This document shows positions 35,701 to 48,031 of a stretch of DNA of 64,000 nt, piece after piece; the stretch's first letter is position 1; every line of letters starts with the position of its first letter. Made by a program: the position numbers and the translations under genes. The notes under the pieces are model-generated. The model was not told the DNA's origin and did no database searches. It saw only the letters and a list, made by a program, of their open reading frames with translations. Location of the stretch: positions 9,672,001 through 9,736,000 of the forward strand of contig JBANAY010000003.1 in assembly GCA_037952775.1 (NCBI GenBank). The letters are read 5' to 3'. This stretch comes from Clonostachys chloroleuca (lineage: Eukaryota; Ascomycota; Sordariomycetes; Hypocreales; Bionectriaceae).

Positions 35701-36202
35701 GCTTCAAAAACCAGTGAAGTGATCCCCTGTTTCCTGCCGGGGGCTTGGGGTCCTGACGCAGGTAGAAGTACTCTGCAAGGTCGTGCAGGTCGTCAATATC
35801 TAGGACAATCATATCGGCCTCGACATCACTGGCCAATTTAGCCACCATGGACACCAGGAAGTCGCGCCCTGGATAGTCGTTGTCTGGGAGTCTCAAAAGG
35901 ACCGCGTCATCTGTGAAGGATGCGGGATCGCCCTCTTTCGACTTTGCCGCCACAAGTCCTAGGAGCTCATCGTAGATACACGGCTCGACCTCGTACCGGT
36001 TGTTGGCGGCTTTCTTGGCCGAGCCGCCCTTTTCACTGCGAGACTTTGCGCCGGGTGTTGGATCCTTCGCGACAGGCTCCTTACTGGTCTTCTCCCCACG
36101 CAGGGTGATTTGCGCTGCGAGGCGGTTGATCTCGGGCGCGGTCTTGACGCAGTTCCTGAGGAACCAGTCCGGCGCAGGGACGACGGGGCTGTCTGCGTCC
36201 AT
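32738..36202 (-). CDS. Large AAA ATPase with long acidic repeat region
   Basis: About 1129 aa after removing intron 33711-33637 (75 nt, in frame but with good splice sites). The C-terminal third holds one AAA module: Walker A GPPGTGKTH, Walker B CIVFIDEADSIFG, sensor TNFPNDLDPAVLRR with the arginine finger region, and a C-terminal lid (GYTGSDIEYICQQAA). This resembles Msp1/mitochondrial AAA proteins. The middle (encoded about 34650-35050) is a run of degenerate short repeats with NGVKE-like units, and near 35540-35620 there is a DSGSDS repeat. An N-terminal extension open to GTG 36277 could belong to a presequence. The stop is TAG at 32738, close to the end of the previous gene (80 bp, convergent). 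Confidence 0.8.
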   Translation of the reverse strand: MDADSPVVPAPDWFLRNCVKTAPEINRLAAQITLRGEKTSKEPVAKDPTPGAKSRSEKGGSAKKAANNRYEVEPCIYDELLGLVAAKSKEGDPASFTDDAVLLRLPDNDYPGRDFLVSMVAKLASDVEADMIVLDIDDLHDLAEYFYLRQDPKPPAGNRGSLHWFLKPLPKKPKKPKKKPRTDSGLNPPNDSAPASDADSGSDSGSDSGSDSDASPESGSKIDADTDSESVAESILSLDSTSKPSKPISNPPPPPPATYKTTYLLSHRNDKMASIYSGQAFTTRRSMESRHALPSLSRALSRTVSELRTISSMFLWLMDLRKGRIRPPEPAEDLKLPPVKNQIKENAATFFRAILSSPYARAALDEKDAEAKKKEDDTTQVEDTKADDTNTEFKANGVNEAETAEVEAKVNEVKESEAENEVTMNGVKKIEIQDNCVEEGAVKENAVNTNGVKESDIKENGERNSEVKENGIQINGVRKEDKKKMEAKLNGVKESEVIGSEMKENEIALDEEKKAGGKKDDKKNNRQENSEGKDNTGSDDKSAKVEEGEASNNSDNPPTQQPQPRGHFTFQDPKGKNARPIILIIPQLEKFSHVTNFAFRGLKALKASSPHLKKRMITITTTSRSDKPPSSSGKRSVSLFPDSPSQPELPRVSPFSVRHFGLRPNLFELLIFPVRSLAQIASFSRDKDLVSQRHSIRRLQREMRVQEKDRSLPHLQPYAEWDIPDSDTNPIAKYLRGGKLHAIPESMKVGDLLVKTKKAAKLEDILAVLRQRSEGSEALSKWNERDAKGGSSADLPPRVVRVIKRVTEEAEQSYSEFNADLEIMKTLVHPSKHSNPCTLIQIPFSFRAFSNHDSVGELSQGWSDIEVEPAIKSRVQRMISLLNRRAELTGILKKSAMGGVILYGPPGTGKTHLARVIAKETSSVMLRISAAEIERTWAGEAEKVIQALFKLAREIYPCIVFIDEADSIFGRRKDSDKNWERKITNQLLGEFGGFENDIASPLLLLATNFPNDLDPAVLRRAPNRLYMGLPSTPSRQNIFKICLREEKMDKSVDLEELAEKTNGYTGSDIEYICQQAAMAALEDFENGGSEDSDSEGICLKMSHFSQTLTGASPSVSGPSMTGIESFAREYDRSAVDMIKRTTDDFGGFSSYLYI

Positions 36203-39200
36203 GGCGCTGTCGCCGCGTCGAGGGATGGCAGCAGGATGGAAAAGCGATCCGGGGCGTCTGAAGAGACCAATGCGCACCGTCCGTCAGCTCGCGGGGAGCA
36301 TGAGGATTGTTGTTCGGGGATGCGAGGCAGATGATGACGGTGGTTAATGCCTGCAGAAGCTGAGCCCGGCGCGTTCCACAGCGGGGCACGACTCATTCAT
36401 GGTCATAACTAATCACAATGGACGCCTTTACTTTTATTTCATTAGTCACTGGCCGTGTCTGCCTGCTGCTAGGCGCTGCTCGAGTGACGTGGCAGTGCTG
36501 CCAGCGGCCAACAGCAGCGCTGCACAAGAGGCTGAGCCTGGGCGCGAGTGTAAGCCGATCATGCAGCAAACAAGGTCTTGTGCGTCCAGTGTGCTTCCAA
36601 TGGCTGGTGAACAACCAATGGGTCACCTTGGAGGATAGCTTATGCCCGCCTCAGGCCCTGCCTTTTCAAGTAAGCAGTGGTTACAGCGCCTTACCTCAAC
36701 CACACCGATTGCCTTGTTCTCTCAGCGTTCCCTCACCGAGCTACTCTCTTAGAAATATGTGGCCCTCTCATAGCGCCTGCACTCGCTTAGTTGGGCTGCT
36801 CGATAATTGAAAGAGGGAGAGGCGTTAAACTTCCGGAAGTGAGTCATGCCGAGTCTAACTTTTCCCGCTAGAAACCTTGATGCTGGATCTGCCGCCTGGC
36901 GGGGAAATTTAATTTGCACGTTTTGGACCTTTGATTTATATGAAACGACCTATGTTATGAATGGTATCGTATCCAGCTGTTTTTTGTAGTAAATTGAGGG
37001 TTTCCTCTCCGTCGCTAGGCGTCTAGACGTAGGTAAGTTGAACAGTGATAGCTGAATGGGTTCTTTTGAATATAATCCTCGTAATTATCGAGTTCAAGGA
37101 GATCCTAGAATATGCCGGTTGGAGATTGTATTCCTAAGCACTTCATCGTACCGGCTGGTATTAATGAAATTACTTGAAATTCATCATGAATATTTGCCTA
37201 GAATTCTATGGAAAATGCTGCAACCGCATGGGATGGCTGATGCGCGAACCGAGACTTGCTATACATGATAGGGATTGTGCCATATTCGAGGAAGAGGGTC
37301 GCGATTCATAAATAAAAAGGACGATATAAGATAATATCAGATGAGTAATGCATGATGACGAGCCACACGATGACCAGCTGTAAACCCTAGACATCGAGTT
37401 ACCAACTTACACAATGAAAAAAAAAACCTATACGTAAGACAAAAGGGTTGAGGTTTTTAGTCTAGTAGAAGAGCAAGAGATCTATCCCTTGCTTTGACCA
37501 TATACTTCCACATGTCATTGACCACTTGGTCTGGGTTTGTCGTAGTGAGCCTAACAGGGCCACCTTCAATGACAACATCTCGGCACTGTCCGAGGTGATA
37601 TCTGTCAAATACATGAACATTCGTGATGTTGCCTTGCTATATAGCTCATTCCGGCCCAGATGATCTTCAATGAGTGCTATTCTCATGATGATGTCGATTT
37701 GTGTTATCTGAAAGTCCCAGTCTTGATACGCCAGGTTTAGTTCTTAGGCGCTTGTGAGGAAATGGCTCCTATATTACTTTAGTGCAAACTTGGTCTACGA
37801 CTCGTGTTTCTGCAGCGAGTTCTTAATAGGTAGAGACCTATTGGTGAGCGTGCAATATGATCCATTCGAAATCCCGGAACCCCAACAAGAAGTCATCCCA
37901 GCAACCACATAACCCAACACATTGTATTTTATCCCATGTCGCGCACCTTTTACACCAAACCTACTTAGAGCCATGGCCTATGCAAACGACGCCTAGCAAA
38001 GTTGGTACCCGTACTTGGTGTCACGAAGTGTATTCGTAGCCTAACTAGAAGCTCCTGAATCTTCCAGTACCATATAGGCTGCAGTATGCAGCCACTGCCG
38101 AATATGTGGATAGGTTTATAAATTTGAAATGATGCACCGTGTTGCCGGAGCGGAGCTTGCCAGATAGACTCGTCGGATACTTTGCACATTCTGTTTCTGG
38201 CTAGATGACCTAGGTGTCTGATGTCATATGGCTCTGGGAATTCAAGACGTCTCGACCCAATCGTGTTCTAAGCCAAGAGAAGCCCGAAGGTGCGTTTCAG
38301 TATCCATGTTCTCAGCATGTCATGATTCGACTTGCCGCCCCGTATTTAACCAGAGAGTACATCGTTTTAGTTGGAGATACCTTTCAAGCGAAAGACAAAT
38401 CAAATTACATCCGCCATGCTTCAGGGATTCTCGACATTTGATCCTATTTCTTTAGATCAGTCTGGTATTATTGGGTTTTCTATGAATGGTCCCTCGAACA
38501 CATACGCGAACTGAAAGGAAGAAAGCCACCCGCAATGATTGCATGTTTATTCTGGCGAGTTGATCATTATATGAGCTAGGAAACTTAAGTATATTCAGGG
38601 CAGATTTGACAAGCTGCACAATTCGTTAGAACAACTGAGGCACGTGGAAAGATTATTTGGGGTACCCTCTCTTAAAACTGTAACAAGAGGGATATAAAGT
38701 GCATGCTTAATAAATAATGGAGTCTACCAAACGGAAGCGGATTTTCTCACGTCGTCACAACAAAGAATCTTAACCAATTTATAACGCCCTTAAGACGTTG
38801 GCATGAGATATCTTAGAATCTCGTAATAATAAAATGAAGCTTATTCGGAAGCTTACCGTCCAATTACCCACCTAGATAGATTGCTAGTGGAACGACCTGA
38901 AACCCGATGACATTATAGTTGAACGCAACAGGGTGATGACACAGAAGCAACCACTTGCCCATTGATCAGGACGGAGGATTGATTTTGCGTCAATGCAAGA
39001 TTCGCCGTGTGGCAGGGTAGCATCAGCTGAAATCGCCATTTGTCAGATGGGAGAAATGACTCAAGTGCAACGCTCAGATGATTTGGCTGTGCAAATGTGG
39101 GTGGCTGCCGGGAAGTGGGAGTAGGCCATCAGGAACAACCGGGAATGATAAGGGCGTTCGTTCCACATATCGCGAAACTAATTTTCACGCGGGTGAATGC

Positions 39201-39486
39201 ATGGCGGTTCTCCATAATCCACCAATAAAGCGTGTTCTGGAGAAACTAAGTGGTGGACGTTGACCCTGATATCATCTAATATTCTCGGAGTCCAATCTCC
39301 GAGGTCTGTTTTGGAAACTCGTTGGAAGTGTTTCGCCGTCTCATGTGTGGGCCAGATACACCGACAATTATTTATGTCGATCCCGGGTTCATCGCAATTA
39401 ATAAAGGGCAATGCCCGTCTAAAGTCATTTCCTACGGGATCTGAGGGTTACTTCTGCGGATACTTTGATTGAGTGTGGAAGACATC
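36203..39486. other. 3.3-kb gene-poor, AT-richer region
   Basis: No convincing gene. Short open frames (for example 36418-36810, 37462-37686) lack recognisable domains. No clear transposon ends or microsatellites seen. It marks the change from a gene-dense to a gene-poor part of the window. Confidence 0.5.
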
Positions 39487-40777
39487 ATGTTTACAGTCAA
39501 AACAAGCCTCTTGCTCGGCATCAGCACCCTCGTGCTGGGTCGCGAAATTTACGTTTCTCCCACCGGCTCAGGTGATGGCTCCGCGACCTCTCCTTACGGC
39601 TCTATCCAGTCAGCTGTGGACGCTGCCGCGGCGGGCGACACCATTTACTTGCGAGCTGGAACTTATAGCCCATCCGCCAATATCCAGGTCGCCAAGAGCG
39701 GCACCAGAACATCGCCTATCTCTGTTAAGCCATACCAAAGTGAAAAGGTAATCATTAATGGAGAGAACATGCCAGGGTAAGTTGGACATCACTTGGATAA
39801 GTTATCGAACAGCATCGTGCTCACTCGCTGTGACAATTAGAACACCATATGGCGTTGGTGAAAGTCTCCCAAACAAGGAACGCGGCATTTTTCACATTCA
39901 GAATGCCAACTATTGGGCTTTCTATAATTTGGAGTACGTGCAAATCGGATTCAAGTTTCATGGACATCGATGAAATATTAACCGAATCAGGTTGATCAAT
40001 GGGCCTTACGGAATTTATGCACGTGATGCTTCACACAATTACTACGAGGGACTCTCGACTCACGATAATTACGAGACTGGATTCCAGCTCGAGGGTGCAT
40101 CTGCCAACAACACCGTATTCAAACTCGACTCATACCGCAATCGAGACCCCCGCAAGAACGGTGAAAGTGCCGATGGCTTTGCTTGCAAAGACGGAACAGG
40201 AGAGGGCAATGTTCTCCGCAATGCTCGTCTGTGGGATAACGTTGACGACGGATTGGACCTTTACATGTTTGGATCCCCCGTTACCATGGAAGAGGTCTAC
40301 GCCTGGGGAAATGGTTACAACCGTTGGGGTTTCTCTCCCTTTGAAGGAGATGGAAATGGCTTCAAGCTGGGCATCACTGGCAACCCTGCGGCCAACCACA
40401 TTGTACGCAATTCAATCGCCTTCTCGAACTTCAAGAAGGGATTTATCGACAACGGAAACCCGGGATCAATCACATTTGAGCGCAACACGGCGTGGAACAA
40501 CGGCGACACTGGCTACGTCATGCGAAGCTCCTCTTCCACGATGAAAGCGAACATCGCTGCAGTCAACACCAACAGCCAGGTCAGCCTTGTCAGTTCGGTT
40601 TCCTCGTCCGGGAACTCTTGGGATTCATCCACTTCATGGTCCAATAGCTCATTTAAGAGTGTTGATGCTGGTACACTCAAGGGGTCCCGTGGATCAAATG
40701 GAAAGGTGCAGGGAAGCAATTTCTTGATTCCCACATCTGGCGCCGCAATCGGAGCTACAACTTTACAGGAGGTCTAA
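39487..40777 (+). CDS. Secreted pectate lyase, PL9-type parallel beta-helix
   Basis: Exons 39487-39776, 39841-39933, 39991-40777, 389 aa. A short signal peptide (SLLLGISTLVLG) precedes EIYVSPTGSGDGSATSPY and the beta-helix: INGPYGIYARDAS, DNYETGFQLEG, SYRNRDPRKNGESADGFACK, NVDDGLDLYMF, NRWGFSPFEGDGNGFKLG. The Asp/Lys-rich calcium and catalytic positions of the PelL (PL9) family appear conserved. It cleaves pectate by beta-elimination outside the cell. An in-frame TGA at 39971 lies inside intron 39934-39990 and does not break the gene. Confidence 0.88.
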
Positions 40778-41074
40778 TGGGCGTAGAAGATTCAATATAC
40801 TTTTCAATCGTGTCTCATTCTATCGTGCCTTGAGTATTTATCCAACCCTTCACTTACTTACAGTCGCTATTAGTTCTAGGCTAGAACGGGCTTGGGATCA
40901 TTGTAGTATGGAATGCCCTTCAGAATCGGCTAGTGGATTGAGTTAAATAAGAAACGTTTCAATGAACCATGGATTTCACTTGTACGACCAGGATTCCGAG
41001 AAACTAGAAATAGCAAGTTGTTCCTTTTTCAAATAATCAGAGCCTCGTAGTCTCTTGCAAAGCAACAACTGCAA

Positions 41075-42435
41075 CTAAACCAGGCGTTTTTGAACAACAC
41101 CAGGGAGAATTTCCTTTCCCTCGACTTGGTCCTCACTGAATCCAGGACGCTGATTCCATTTTTGCTTCAACTTGGTGAATTCCTCCATTGTTGGTATCTT
41201 GTGTCCGCCTAACTCAAAATCATTCTTCGCTCCTGCTTGCTGAAGAACGGGTGAATCAATTGTCTTGAGTGGTAGATCGTTCCTTGGCCGGCTGAAGTAC
41301 ATTAGACCCAGACGATCAACGTCCCGCTGATCCTTTGGCGGCACTTTGACCTGTCAATGAAGATTTAGAATTTCCTCGTTCACGATCCGTTGGAGAAACA
41401 CAACTTACCCTGTGAACGGTAGACTTAATGTAGCCTCCAGTCAAATAACTGAGGGCATCTCCAGTATTGACCGTCAAGCTCGCATTAAGTGGCTTTGCCC
41501 ACTTCCATTCATTCGACTCGGGATCGCGGATTTGAAGACCCGCAACAGGCTGGCGGAAGAGCAAGGTCCAAGATCCCAAATCAGTATGTCCGTGAATCCA
41601 AAGATTGTCCTTCAGAGAATCAACCTCCTCGGGTGTGAACTTAGAATATCTCATATATCTCAAGTGCGATTCATCATTCATGTTCCATTTATGGAAGTTT
41701 TGAAAAGTGTCTTCAGGCACTCCTAAGGCTAGAGCAATCAAATGGTTTAAAGGGTCCAGGATCTTGTCGTGTAAGTTCTAAAAAAAATGTCAGGCTGTTG
41801 ACAGTTCGACTTCATTGTGGGTGCATCTAACCTTGGAAAATTGTTCGATCTCGTCCCGGTAGCCGTCAAGGGGATACGGAAGAGGTTGCCTGACCTGACC
41901 ATCTTCGGCTATTTATTATGTTAATAGATCATAATATCCGAATTTTGCTGCCTGATACGATGGGCAAGGGGAGCCGTTTAAGGCAACCTACTAGACATAT
42001 TCCACATTTCTGTCTTTTCCGGAAGGCCCCCGTTCAATCGTCGCCTCCCTGCAGGTCGATAACCCGTGTAACTTCCTGCGTCCAGGTCGGCGGTATACTG
42101 TAACCTCTGTTCAAGAGGTAGATTATAAAACGCCTGGCCGAGGGCAAATTGCTGATCTACATCGTGCTGGGAAATTCCAAAGTTGGTAACATAGAAGAAC
42201 CCCTTGGTCTTGATTGCTTGAATAAGTGTCTCGGATAGTTCAGCATTGCCTTCTGATGTCCCATACTTCGATAGATCAATGGTAGTTACTATGGGGGGGG
42301 GAATCGTTAGTCATATTGATTGTCACCACAGTCGGAAATGTGCAATTATTGCTGCTCACATGATGCCCAGTCGAGCTTTTCCTTTGTTTCAGGAACATGA
42401 GTATATGGCTCAATCACAGGAACCGCAGAAGGCAT
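41075..42435 (-). CDS. Second 2-oxoglutarate/Fe(II) oxygenase
   Basis: About six exons from ATG 42435 (MPSAVPVIEP) to TAG 41075. Segments are LTTIDLSKYGTSEG, TKGFFYVTNFGIS, EQRLQY..GSYTGYRP, LPEKTEMWNM, YPLDGYRDEIEQFSKN, then the iron ligands HGHTDLGSWTLLF and STVHRV, and a C-terminal YFSRPRNDLPLK. This is the isopenicillin-N-synthase/flavanone-hydroxylase-like fold of about 370 aa, different from the oxygenase at 22.9 kb. The run of eight G at 42294-42301 lies in intron 1. Substrate unknown. Confidence 0.78.
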
Positions 42436-44170
42436 TTTTCCGAATTTGCTGTCCGAATCCTGATGAAGTTAATAGGATGCATTGTTGAGCGATAACCTGA
42501 GTTGGCTGGCTCCATATTGTATAGGAGGCGGTTCTCCAGTTTAGTCGTCTCATTAGTTCACGTCGATCGGAGATAGGATCTGGGACTGAGGCGTCAGTCT
42601 ACCTATCGATGTCGTGATTGACCGCCGTGATCGGTTCCTACCATAATTATTAAGACGCGGCGTTGTTCTGCTTGGCTTGGGCCTTAGTGTGGGGGTTATG
42701 CACTGGATTGCACCATTTACCCTCCTATCACACCATTATTGTGAGACGGGCGTTGAGGTTAGATATATTTGTAGGATTATCATAGGAAGATTAGTGCATA
42801 GACTATCTGCATTTATTGTCAGCTTATCATAGTTAATCACAAAAATGGTAATTTTAGAGACTGGTAAAGAGGTGGTAATTTCCTGAACTTGATTTAGTTA
42901 GAAGGCTGCGACGTCTGCCAAAAGGGTGGCAATCTGGAGCGGATCAGATATGCGCTGGCTTAGTTCCTCGCATGTAATCCACTCCGAAGCCGGGACGGGG
43001 TCGAGAATCAGCTGGCTGATAAAATTTTAATAGTTTTATTCCTTTTACATTTCTTTTCTTTTTGCTGTAAATTTCTATGGCCATGATTCTGTTCATAGTC
43101 CACGTGATGTCTTTTCAAGCAACTCCATAGTTGCGAGCTCGTGGCTTGTGTATTTCCAACCAAGTCTTAACTCATCACTGAGCCATTAATCATTTGATGA
43201 ATATAGTCGAGCTACTTGCTACAGCGGAAGATCGCCATTGGAATATTAATATAGATGCGTATCATTCTTCCAAACTTAGACCCGGAGTTGGTCCCGTAAG
43301 GCCGGTACGAGAAAGATACACCCAAGTCTAAAGAACAAGACGACCAAGATACATTGCATCAGCCCTTTTAGATTGACCTTTCTACTCTCTTTATAAATAT
43401 CGCAAAAATACATTTTTTATTTTCCATGGAAAGTATCATGAATCCCAAGGCTCATGTTCCCGTAGACGAAAGTGCTAGCCACTTCCAGTCTATCTTTGCA
43501 CCTATACTCGAGTTACGAACCATTACAAGTTTGAAACATCTTTCCAGAAGGTGATCTTGAAAAAGAACGACAAAGCATTACGCCCTACATTCTATTCATT
43601 ACTGCCGGTTCATATGAAAATTAAATACGAGGCTCAACGCCTTTATCTCTGTTTTGTCTGGAAGGAATTTTGATCCCGGTCGTTAGTACACCTCTCTGTA
43701 ACATACAAGGGCTATCGATGTGAGGAATTTGCATTATTAGTATTGTTATGTCAGCTAAGATTCGGTATCTGGAAGCTTAGGATCGAGAGATCATCGTAGC
43801 CATATTTTAACAGCAGTTCTATACCCTACAATCAAAAGAGAGTATGATGCACTCCCCCCGAACTTCAGATTTTAAACTAGCATCAGATTAATCTTTTCCC
43901 TCCACTAAATCATCAAAATATTCTACCAAACAATCAAATCCCTCTAGCCGAGGGATCAAATATCCCCGCAGAACCATTTACCATGGGTTTCGTAGCCACC
44001 CCAATGGCTTCTCGCTTGCCGAGGATTGCGTTGCGAATTTTGATATAGAAAGGCAACGTCTGTAAACCAAATATATTGCTTTCGTGATGATATTCATAAG
44101 CAGACATGGGTGTAAATCCACGATAATGCTGTGTATCGCAAATGCCTTGCTAGTCTGGTGGTAAGACCTC
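42436..44170. other. 1.7-kb region without supported gene
   Basis: AT-rich, many stops in all frames, no recognisable remnant. Confidence 0.5.
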
Positions 44171-45244
44171 TCACTCACTGTGACGTATCACCACCCCGTC
44201 TAGCCACGATGTGTCGGTTTTGTCTTGATTTCCATCATTCGAATCCACTTGTCGGTGATCCGTACTCGTCTTGGGCAGAGGAACTCGCGACTTTTTCCTA
44301 CGGTGCTTCTGTCGTGGAGATGAGGCGGCTGGCCTTAGAAGAATGGCCACTTCTTCCGGCAGCAGGTTGTTTTCGGCATCTTGTGAAAGTGTTATCCAAC
44401 TGTCATCTCTGGCATTCTTGTCAGCCCCATAGTCAATCAATAACTTGACGATAGAGGGGGAGGGTGTGGGGGATCGGGCTGCTAGATGGAGTGCAGTGAG
44501 GCCATTTCTGTCCCGGATTTCGGTTTTGGCGCCTATATCTAACAGTTTCTTCACGATTTCTGCATTCCCTGCTACGCAAGCGGTAGCTAGAAGTGTCCTC
44601 CCTTTCACATCTCTCATCTCGGCCAACTGCCTCTTTTCGGATCCGCTGGCTGGCCCGCCATACTGGCCGCCATTGAGGACGAATCTATCAAGTAACAGAC
44701 TCGTAAGATTGGTGTGTCCCATGGATATAGCTTCATGCAAAGGGCTAGGCTGAATTGTGCAACGAAAGCTACCGTAATCTCTGGTTGGTTCCGCTGGACC
44801 TGGAAGCACTCGCGCCCCCGAATCAAGTAGTAGCGTCCGTACTGATTCTTCGTCTCCTTCGTGGGTGGCATGGGCGAGAGCAGCATATAACCTTGTTTGA
44901 TTTTCGACGGACGTACTCGTTTCCGGGGTTTCAGATTCAAGAGTGGCGACCGGATTGCGCGCTCGTCGATTTCGAAGCGAATCTACTCTTTTCCCATAAA
45001 GATTGTCCTGGGTTGATTGAGCTGGAAGGGAATGAGGCGTTTCTGGATCTACAGTAGGGCTACAAGATGCGATTTTGTAAGCATCCGTCGTTTTCGCTGG
45101 CTGTAGTGTTTGATCCTGCTGCGAGGCGCTTTGCTGTTGCTTGTCGCTCTGGCCATCGTGTTTGTCTTTCGCGGCTTGGGCCTTAAGCCACGCCGTGATC
45201 TTCTTCCACCATTTTCCATCAGTTGCCTCGCCGCGTGCAGGCAT
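44171..45244 (-). CDS. Ankyrin-repeat protein
   Basis: Single exon, 357 aa. After a polar, Gln/Ser-rich N-terminal third there are three to four ankyrin repeats: ATHEGDEESVRTLLLDSGA, SPLHEAISMGHTNLTSLLLD, GRTLLATACVAGNAEIVKKL, NGLTALHLAARSP...IVKLLIDYGADKNARD. The C-terminus is basic (RQKHRRKKSRVPLPK). Such proteins act in protein-protein binding; no catalytic domain is present. Confidence 0.8.
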   Translation of the reverse strand: MPARGEATDGKWWKKITAWLKAQAAKDKHDGQSDKQQQSASQQDQTLQPAKTTDAYKIASCSPTVDPETPHSLPAQSTQDNLYGKRVDSLRNRRARNPVATLESETPETSTSVENQTRLYAALAHATHEGDEESVRTLLLDSGARVLPGPAEPTRDYGSFRCTIQPSPLHEAISMGHTNLTSLLLDRFVLNGGQYGGPASGSEKRQLAEMRDVKGRTLLATACVAGNAEIVKKLLDIGAKTEIRDRNGLTALHLAARSPTPSPSIVKLLIDYGADKNARDDSWITLSQDAENNLLPEEVAILLRPAASSPRQKHRRKKSRVPLPKTSTDHRQVDSNDGNQDKTDTSWLDGVVIRHSE

Positions 45245-46833
45245 CGCGGCAAATCAGTGCAGTGCCACGTTATTTGGCATCATTCGCCTCATTGACCAAC
45301 TAGGCGCCTACATCCCAACTCGGGGGTAAACCTGAGGTAACAGATCAGCTCTATTACATTGAAAAATTGTCCTTGGAGATTGCAAAACAAGAAATGAAGG
45401 AGTCATGCTTGGAAAATCAATATTGTCAGCAGGAATGTATGCGCTGCATTCTGGTGGAGTCTTTGGTCAGCCAGCTGGGCTGACTCCCCCAACTCCAACT
45501 TAGGACTGAATGGGCTGCATTAGGCGAAACGATGTAACGCATGTCTGCCATGTGATGCTCCAGACCTTGTTTCTAAAAGTTTGCTTATCAGATAGCCGCT
45601 GCATCCTCAGATGGGGGCGCTGAAATCCTGTCTTTGAACCGTGCGCCACGTACTTATTTGACTATTAATAGACTTGGCGTCAATTACCTAGTAATGCAGC
45701 CACTTTGAGGCAAGGGTGATCAGGCGTGAGGAGTAAGATTTCTGAATAATCTGTTTTGTCGCATTTCTGCTACTAATGGAATACCAACATTCACCTGTTA
45801 CTAGACTTGGTAGTGATCCTCAGGCTGGCTTCATCTGAATCATGCAAGGAACGCTTTGGCGGCTAGGTGAACTCCGCGCTTTCTTCGTTACTACCTCTAG
45901 ATTTTGTAGTTAAGAATGAATTGAACCACGGTCTGATTCGCTTCATCTATATATGGAAACTCATACATGCTGGAGCTGTGCATGTAGACGGATGAACCTA
46001 AACACGCTCTACAAATCTCCACTCATCGAAGGCAATGCAGAGTCCATATTGACCAATCAAGCTCTGGAAGCTAAGTTTAATTGCATAGACAGAATATGAG
46101 TGCTTATTGACCTCTGATGGATCCCGAAAGTGAGAATATTATAGAACAGCTCTGAGGTTTGTTGCTGCGTACAAGGTGACCTCAGCCAAGTGTCTGGTTA
46201 GGAAAGTTGGCTAAGTAGACAGTAGACCATGTTCGATTACTATATCGACAATTAAAGGTTTGAGAGAGAAAACCTTGAGTATTTTTCTCTCATATACCGT
46301 TGAAATAGGGGCGCTATATATCACATGCTGAATTAGCAGTTCTAAAGAGTAATGCGGCCAGACGACACAGCCATTTCAATCTTTCCTCGATCATCACGTT
46401 GAGACATGGAATCTTGGCCCATAAACCTTGAAGCCGGCTAAGTAAAAGAGGTTACGGCATATTTTAAGGATTTAGTTTTGTTCGGGGTTTTTTTTTACAG
46501 AGAACGCAGATTTGGCACGGACGGAGTAACTATACAACTGAAACTCAAGATGCATGTTGTATCAAGAGGAGGCAGCCTGTGTTGGCGATTTGTCCTCCTA
46601 AAACTTCCTATCGTAATCTCATTTTCTTACAATTTCCCTCCTAAGTTATTTACGGGATATTCCGTGTGCTATTAAGCGTATATTTGGGCATTTACTCTAT
46701 AGTACAACAAAGACTTATGCAATAACATATATATCTATGAAGGAGGCGAGACTTTCTCAGCAGAACTGTTATATCTACACGTTTTATCGCTCCTTATGTT
46801 TCCGATAAGGAAGGTAGCCTGAATATAACTCAG
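45245..46833. other. 1.6-kb region without supported gene
   Basis: AT-rich spacer between two minus-strand genes; no recognisable feature. Confidence 0.5.
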
Positions 46834-47582
46834 TTACTTTGAGATTGGAATAGACGCAAGGTCCACGGCAATGTCGTACAGTTTGCCCCCGACACTCAAT
46901 TGATCAATCAATTTGACCAGAGCCGCATGCTTTCTTGATTCCTCGTAGCTCTAAACGGCAGATTTAGCTACATACTTCCAACACGGTGCTCTCGAGAATT
47001 CTACTTACTTTCAGGCTAGGCCAGCCAATGAGGCCCAAGAAGTTACCTTGCTGCTCCTCTATACCGCTTCCATGGAAAAACCGAGGGGCCTCTGTCTGCG
47101 ACTGAGAAATAGTCTCTATTATTTGGCCCCATACCTTCTCAGTATTGCTGCCTTGCGCAACCTTGATAATTTGAGTAATATATGCCGAAGCGCACGAAGT
47201 TGAGGAATCTGGTGATTCGTAAAGTTCAGGCAGAACAGGAGAAGAAACGAATGGCTTCATCGTGCCAGCAAATGCCTGGAAGGCCGGAGAATTGGGAAAA
47301 AAGTCGTGAAAAGAGGATTTGTTGTCCCACTCTATCAATGAATTCAGTCAGCATACTCCATCCCTCACTGATTGATACTAACGAACCCAAAATAAGAGCA
47401 CTGCGGCCGCTGCCTGAGTCTACAGACGTGCCATTATCGTCCACGACTTTTCCACGAGATAAGGACTGTAGGCCATTGACGCCGAGAAAGTGTCTGAATA
47501 ACTCGGGTGCTTTCTGCTTGAGTTCCTCCTGCAGCTTGGGGTCCTGACTGTAGGACACGAGAAGGATTTCGGTCACGACCAT
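46834..47582 (-). CDS. Small unknown protein, 211 aa
   Basis: Exons 47582-47387, 47331-47009, 46950-46834 join in frame. The sequence (start MVVTEILLVSY, core EWDNKSSFHDFFPNSPAFQAF) has the spacing of strands and helices seen in dimeric alpha-beta-barrel (ABM-like) proteins of secondary-metabolism and stress contexts, but no catalytic motif is evident. Divergent from the NmrA-like gene with a 450-bp shared promoter. Confidence 0.65.
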
Positions 47583-48031
47583 GCTGGCTAGTTGCTTTGC
47601 TGGTAGTCTTACGATGTCTTCTCAATTAATGAAGATGAGATTTAGTATAGTATTTTCATTAAAGATCTGGGGCTATTTAAGATAATTCATACAATAGTGA
47701 GAGTCATACCGGTTGCCAAGATGTGCGGGGATCCACTTTTGACCGCCGCACATCACGGACCACCGCCGATGAACACGGTCATTTGTGGAGGCCATCGGCT
47801 TTGTATTTCTAAGCTGAGCGAGTTCACATAGAATCGGAGCGGCTTCCAAGGACATCCATTGGTAATCCATGTTTCAATAGAGGAGACGGCGCACGGCGGG
47901 GCGCCTTTCAAGCTGCGCTTATAAACCACTCGGGGCCGCCCAAGACGAGGGAAAGAAGCAGCATCGATTTCACCACCACCGATCAATATCAACATCTCTA
48001 GATCTTCACAGGACAACTTTAAACAGAAAAT

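Noticed and set aside
36418..36810. 130-codon open frame with ATG
   Set aside because: No domain or coding-like composition; overlaps the upstream region of the AAA gene.
39971..39973. In-frame TGA in the pectate lyase
   Set aside because: It lies in intron 39934-39990 (GTACGT donor, CAG acceptor); splicing restores NLELINGPYG.
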